Part shown: positions 60,664 to 64,000 of the stretch, piece by piece
Layout of the letters: the number at the start of each line of letters is the position of its first letter
Numbering within the stretch: the stretch's first letter is position 1
From: Comamonas testosteroni
GTDB taxonomy: Bacteria; Pseudomonadota; Gammaproteobacteria; Burkholderiales; Burkholderiaceae_C
DNA: 64,000 bases
Reading direction: 5' to 3'
Assembly: GCF_000761245.1 (NCBI RefSeq)
Contig: NZ_AWOR01000046.1
Location: 371,519 to 435,518, forward strand
Program-made: the position numbers and the translations under genes
Notes under the pieces: generated by a model
What the model was told of the DNA's origin: nothing
What the model saw: only the letters and a program-made list of their open reading frames with translations
Database searches by the model: none

Positions 60664-61700
60664 GGGCGTTGTTGCACAAATCGGTCTGAGGCCGGGCTAT
60701 CCCAAACCCCAGACGTAGCTATGCCACGGCGACCGTTTTGGGCGTGCCCAGTCCAGTGAATCGATTGAAAATGAACGCCAGAACGTGGAGCTCGGTCACC
60801 TGCCGCTCAAATGTCCTGGCCATCACTTTTCGCCAAGGCGCTTGAAGCAATTCATCTTCGTCTCCACCAGTGACCTTCGGTGGCAGCCACCCCAGCGTTT
60901 CCAGATAGCCCGGCCCAATCGCTTGCATGCCTTGACGGCTTCATTGCGATGGGTGAATGCCAGCCCTTTGCGCAGTCTTGCTCCTTTACGCGGCGGGGTG
61001 ATAAGGATGACTCGACGCCTGTGGCAAGCCTCATGGCCATCCTGGGAGTCATACGCTCCATCACCCGTGAAGCTGGCCACTTTTTCATGGCTGGGGATTT
61101 GGTCCAGTAGCTCGGTGCCTACGGGTGACTCTCCCACGTCGCTGGTGGTCACCACTATGGCCAGAATCTGCATAGTCTCAGCATCAATACCCAGATGCGC
61201 CTTGCGCCACTGGCGACTGCGCTCTGCTCCATGCTTCTTGGTTTTCCATTCGCCTTCGCCCAGGAACTTGGTGCTGGTGGAATCTGCAAGCATGTGCAGA
61301 CCTTTGACACTTGGGCGATAGTGCACTTGCACATCAAGCCTATGCTGCCTGCGGCACACCGTGCTGTAGTCGGGCGTAGGTCAAAGTAGCCTCATCAATT
61401 TGAGTAGCGACTGCACCAAGCCCAAGGCTTGGCGCAGAGGCGAGCCAAACAGGCATTTGATGGTCAGGCAAAACTGGATGGCAGCATCCAAGAACGTGCT
61501 GCTGCGGCGACGCTTACCGCTTGGAGAGTCCAGCTATTGCATGTCCTTGTCGAGCTAAACGGTCAAGTCGCCTCGGGCCTTCAATGCTGCGTTGTATGCC
61601 TTCCAGTTTGTGGTGCGGTAGCGGCGCCTGCCCCAGCCCCAGCTTGATTCACTCATCTGGCGAGCCTACCGCACAGGCAGGCTGGATTTGTATCAGCTCG
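60664..61700 (-). mobile_element. Decayed IS5-family insertion sequence
   Basis: A left end reading GGGCGTTGTTGCACAAATCGG is characteristic of this IS5 subgroup, and a weak counterpart (GATTTGTATCAGCTC) lies near the right end. The transposase between them is broken. No target duplication could be identified with confidence. Confidence 0.75.
60719..61656 (-). pseudogene. IS5-family transposase, degraded
   Basis: Read on the minus strand: MSESSWGWGRRRYRTTNWKAYNAALKARGDLTV, stop, LDKDMQ, stop, LDSPSGKRRRSSTFLDAAIQFCLTIKCLF, then a frame loss, then LHMLADSTSTKFLGEGEWKTKKHGAERSRQWRKAHLGIDAETMQI and GDGAYDSQDGHEACHRR, finally a frame shift to KVMARTFERQVTELHVLAFIFNRFTGLGTPKTVAV. Both early stops are TAG in positions where tryptophan is expected. 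Catalytic DDE pieces are still recognisable, but the gene cannot make a full protein. Confidence 0.88.
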
Positions 61701-62153
61701 ACCCAGGTAAAGCGGTCACCCGAAATTCGTGATAGTTCGCCGACAGCTTTTAGGTTTGGAGTGGACCTCCGAGGACGTTAGGTTTCAATGACTGCTTTGG
61801 GTACTTGCAGTCATTGGCGTCTTTGAGTTGAGCGCCTGTAGACAGCCTGAAGCAGTCGCTTGGGGGAATGCTTTAGAGGACTGCTTCTGGCCGACTGGCG
61901 ACGGAATGCACCCGTTGAATGCCTATCCTAAACCGGACGCTCAAGGCGCCGCCCCGAAGGTCAGCTTTGCGGTGCTGTATTCACCAGTAGCTAAACCCGG
62001 CTTCGGCCAGGAGCGAGAATTGGTAGGTACTTTGCAGCCTTCAAGTTAAAGTGCAACGCAGTTCTGGATGAACGTCGCGGTGCATTGATCGCCAACCAAG
62101 ATTGCAGGCCACTCCTGCAGGCGGCTAAGCCCAAACATTAGGCTACTCAAGAT
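61657..62153. other. Repeat-bearing spacer, no gene seen
   Basis: About 500 bases. It holds ACTGCTTCTGGCCG (61880-61893, reverse complement of the motif at 39671 and 51508) and TGCAGTCATTGG (61806-61817, also at 63413-63424). A stretch at 62121-62143 resembles the end of an integron attC site but lacks the rest. Confidence 0.6.
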
Positions 62154-62621
62154 ATGAAGCTAGGCTTTCACGCGAGCATCTGCGACGAGTCCACCCGAAG
62201 TCTCGCTGATGCACTTCGCCCGCGCTTTGACAAGCTATCTGAGCAACTGTCTGGCGAATACGGCGGCCCAATGGAGCATCTTTGGATTGACGTAGAGTTG
62301 CTCGTAGGTTCGGCCAAGTCAGATGGCCAGCCCCAACATACTTTTCGACTACAGAAGCGTGTCTCTGGAAGAGGCCATTTTGGTCTTCCAGCCATGCCAG
62401 ACAGGTTCAATGTTGGGCACTATAGCGTTCGACCAGATTTTTCGTTTTTGGCCACTCATTCAACTGATGAGTCGGTATCGCACATAGTTCAACTCATTTA
62501 TGAGTCTCTGGCTGAGCTTGAGTTCAAGCGCCGCAGGGTTGGCGACTTCGACACAAGGCTACTTCGCGAACGCTTCTTGCATACATGCAAAGAGCTTGGC
62601 ATTTCGATTCAATCCAACTAA
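62154..62621 (+). CDS. 155-residue protein of unknown function
   Basis: Begins MKLGFHASICDESTRSLADALRPRFDKLSEQLSGEYGG and includes PMEHLWIDVELLVGSAKSDGQPQHTFRLQKRV and YSVRPDFSFLATHSTDESVSHIVQLIYESLAELEFKRRRV. It looks soluble and alpha/beta with no signal or membrane segment. Base composition is lower in GC than the core genes. I do not recognise it. Orphan proteins of this size in repeat-rich spacers are often immunity or defence proteins, but nothing here proves that. Confidence 0.65.
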   Translation: MKLGFHASICDESTRSLADALRPRFDKLSEQLSGEYGGPMEHLWIDVELLVGSAKSDGQPQHTFRLQKRVSGRGHFGLPAMPDRFNVGHYSVRPDFSFLATHSTDESVSHIVQLIYESLAELEFKRRRVGDFDTRLLRERFLHTCKELGISIQSN

Positions 62622-62876
62622 CCTGCAATCAAAAGTGTAGTCACATTTCTGCTCAGTACCTGTGGCCTCACTGGTGGGTTAAACCGACGCGCAGAAGCTC
62701 CGCTTGCGTGTGCCCTCCGGCTTCGCACTACGGTGCCGAGCGTTGTTCTTCCGCGTTGATGTATTGATAGTGACTGCCTCTGGCCGACCAAGAGCCGACA
62801 TTTGATTCGGTGAATTACCGCATGCATACTGATGCACAATCCCCAGAAATTTTGAGTTGAAGGGAGTTCAGCGCTT

Positions 62877-63293
62877 ATGCTCGTCTCAGGTAAATCTATC
62901 GGTTTGGTTTGCGCAGGCGTTGCTGCTGCTTGGCTGATACGAAATCTAAGCAGATTGCCTGACACGTTTCAGAGTCGTAGTTGCCAAGGCGTTAAGTGGC
63001 ATCGTGCATTTCCTGATGCGGCGAAGAAGGATATACGCTCCTTTCTAAGTATGTTTACGCAAGCATTTGGATTCCCGGAACAGAAACGACTGCTTTTCGA
63101 GCCCGCGGATACTTTTTTTGGGGTATATCGCAGCCTGTATCCATACAACTGGATGCCAGATGCATTAGAGCTTGAGACTTTTGCATCGATGGTCAAGAAA
63201 ACGTATGGCATCAGTCTTGCGGATGTTTGGAGTGACACGCTGACACTTGGAAAGCTGTTCTCTCTTTCCCAAGATAAAACGGGCCTTGAGTGA
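62877..63293 (+). CDS. 138-residue protein of unknown function, DUF1493-like region
   Basis: Begins MLVSGKSIGLVCAGVAAAWLIRNLSRL with a possible membrane anchor, then a soluble part: DAAKKDIRSFLSMFTQAFGFPEQKRLLFEPADTFFGVYRSLYPYNWMPDALELETFASMVKKTYGISLADVWSDTLTLGKLF. The DALELETF...KTYGISL...TLGKLF pattern resembles DUF1493-type acyl-carrier-like domains. An AAGGGAG sequence lies about 11 bases ahead of the ATG. Function unknown. Confidence 0.65.
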   Translation: MLVSGKSIGLVCAGVAAAWLIRNLSRLPDTFQSRSCQGVKWHRAFPDAAKKDIRSFLSMFTQAFGFPEQKRLLFEPADTFFGVYRSLYPYNWMPDALELETFASMVKKTYGISLADVWSDTLTLGKLFSLSQDKTGLE

Positions 63294-63762
63294 GGCAGCA
63301 TGGCCGTTATGGGTCGATTGCTGGCTGGCGCGAACGACCGCTGGCGGGGAGCTCAGTGCTCATCGCGCTGACGCACCGAATCTGGCGTCAGGGAACGACC
63401 GCTCACGTTGGCTGCAGTCATTGGGCACTGAGGCGCGAACGACAGCAACGGGTCGTTTGCAGCCTCTCACCAACGACTGCAGACGACCCGTTGCTGCCCT
63501 TCATCTGTGTGACTCCGATGTCCGGTGTCTAGCACTCAGCAGTCCTCTGTACCTTTCAACGGGGGAAATGCAGGGCGTGGCAAGAACGTATCTGTAGGAC
63601 GAAATACCTGATTTCAGTGATTGCTCTTGCAGTCCTTGCCCAGTTAATATTCTTGGCACACTTTTTGACAATTAAGACTTTTGCATACTTTTTGAGAGTT
63701 TGTTGCTAGAGCTCGCCGGCGTCTTCTTGTCAAACCGTCTTTGCCACTATTCCTCTGCTGAT
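63294..63762. other. Spacer with repeated GAACGAC motifs
   Basis: About 470 bases. GAACGAC[C/A]GC occurs three times (63332, 63393, 63437). Near the right end AC[A]CTTTTTGA occurs twice about 26 bases apart (63659 and 63685), which could be part of the promoter of the next gene. Confidence 0.6.
63443..63496. repeat. Large hairpin with 20-bp arms
   Basis: CAGCAACGGGTCGTTTGCAG and CTGCAGACGACCCGTTGCTG are inverted repeats matching at 19 of 20 positions around 14 bases. The arm core CAGCAACGGGTCGTT also occurs at 50698-50713. No T-run follows, so it is not a standard terminator; a repeat element or recognition site is more likely. Confidence 0.75.
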
Positions 63763-64000
63763 ATGAACGCCATTGCTCACCGCCGGTCCGAGACAAATTT
63801 TCGTGGCCGTGTCCGGCTCACGGCCTTGTTAGGCTCTGCCATCTGGCTCACCGGTTGTGCCAATTTGACAGGCCAGGCGCTCTCGACAGAAGAAATTCAG
63901 TCGCAGGTCCAGGCCGATCGGCAAAGCCTCGGCAAAGACGTGGCTCCGCTGACTGGTGTGGTGAGTCTTGAAGAGGCGATTGCGCGGGCCATCAAATACA
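63763..64000 (+). CDS. TolC/OEP-family outer-membrane lipoprotein, N-terminal part
   Basis: Seventy-nine residues before the window ends. The lipoprotein signal MNAIAHRRSETNFRGRVRLTALLGSAIWLTGC has its lipobox at LTGC, followed by LTGQALSTEEIQSQVQADRQSL and VSLEEAIARAIKY, the first helix of a TolC-type efflux channel. It is probably the outer-membrane part of a secretion or efflux system that continues to the right. The starting ATG is supported by the signal peptide. Confidence 0.8.
   Translation, partial: MNAIAHRRSETNFRGRVRLTALLGSAIWLTGCANLTGQALSTEEIQSQVQADRQSLGKDVAPLTGVVSLEEAIARAIKY

Noticed and set aside
62121..62143. attC-like sequence GCGGCTAAGCCC...ATTAGGC before an orphan gene
   Set aside because: It resembles the right half of integron attC sites, but the R' triplet is ATT rather than GTT, no matching left half lies within 60-140 bases, and no integrase is in the window.
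63659..63695. TTGACA-like sequence as a promoter for the edge lipoprotein gene
   Set aside because: A good -35 candidate exists at 63665, but no -10 element is at the right spacing. I noted only the direct repeat.

Overview
The window looks like chromosome from a high-GC betaproteobacterium of the Comamonadaceae, most likely Comamonas (C. testosteroni-like). The reasons are a GC-rich codon bias in the core genes, a Bug/TctC-type binding protein in a catabolic operon, a long HrpA helicase, a Burkholderia-like llpE-RND efflux cassette, and short hairpin repeats of the AGCGCTTG...CAAGCGCT type that I associate with this family. The species assignment is inference.

Layout. 0-6.2 kb: end of an MFS transporter, a secreted protein, then a Fur-box-preceded TonB siderophore receptor with a secreted Fes-like esterase. 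6.3-11.2 kb: a minus-strand group of two zinc-ribbon membrane proteins around a lipoprotein, and a membrane metallophosphoesterase. 11.5-28.2 kb: hrpA, a LysR/hydrolase/RND efflux cassette resembling CeoR-LlpE-CeoAB-OpcM or BpeT-LlpE-BpeEF-OprC, a beta-CASP metallo-beta-lactamase-fold protein, an HExxH protein, a PNPOx-like protein and an acyl-CoA synthetase.

28.2-42.1 kb is accessory. It holds a molybdate-type cluster (TrmO-like protein, ModA-like binding protein, ModB-like permease, ModE DNA-binding domain, a 94-residue unknown and a fusion of a LysR-type winged helix to a nitroreductase) with two ModE-like palindromes. A segment framed by two ~229-bp direct repeats follows, carrying IS481 debris, a DUF1254 protein, two gene relics, an Fsr-type transporter and an AraC regulator. 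A glycosidase-like secreted protein, an IS3 relic and an EptA-like membrane transferase complete the region.

42.1-50.5 kb: a seven-gene minus-strand acyl-CoA catabolic operon (Bug binding protein, three acyl-CoA dehydrogenases, enoyl-CoA hydratase, CaiB transferase, nitronate-monooxygenase-like flavoprotein), divergent from a GntR/UTRA regulator across clear palindromes.

50.9-60.5 kb: an HD hydrolase, then a minus-strand unit headed by a well-preserved cobalamin riboswitch and running btuF-btuC-btuD-pseudoazurin-OprD porin. Beyond a divergent acetyltransferase lies an FMN reductase-MesX-MesD set, the oxygen-dependent folate-independent methionine synthase system. Corrinoid uptake and a cobalamin-independent methionine route therefore sit side by side. 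60.6-64 kb: a decayed IS5 copy, two unrecognised proteins, repeat-rich spacers and the start of a TolC-family lipoprotein.

The observations I rate highest are the winged-helix/nitroreductase fusion in a ModE-type cluster that lacks a transporter ATPase, and the pseudoazurin and porin genes apparently under a B12 riboswitch. No tRNA, rRNA or CRISPR array was seen.
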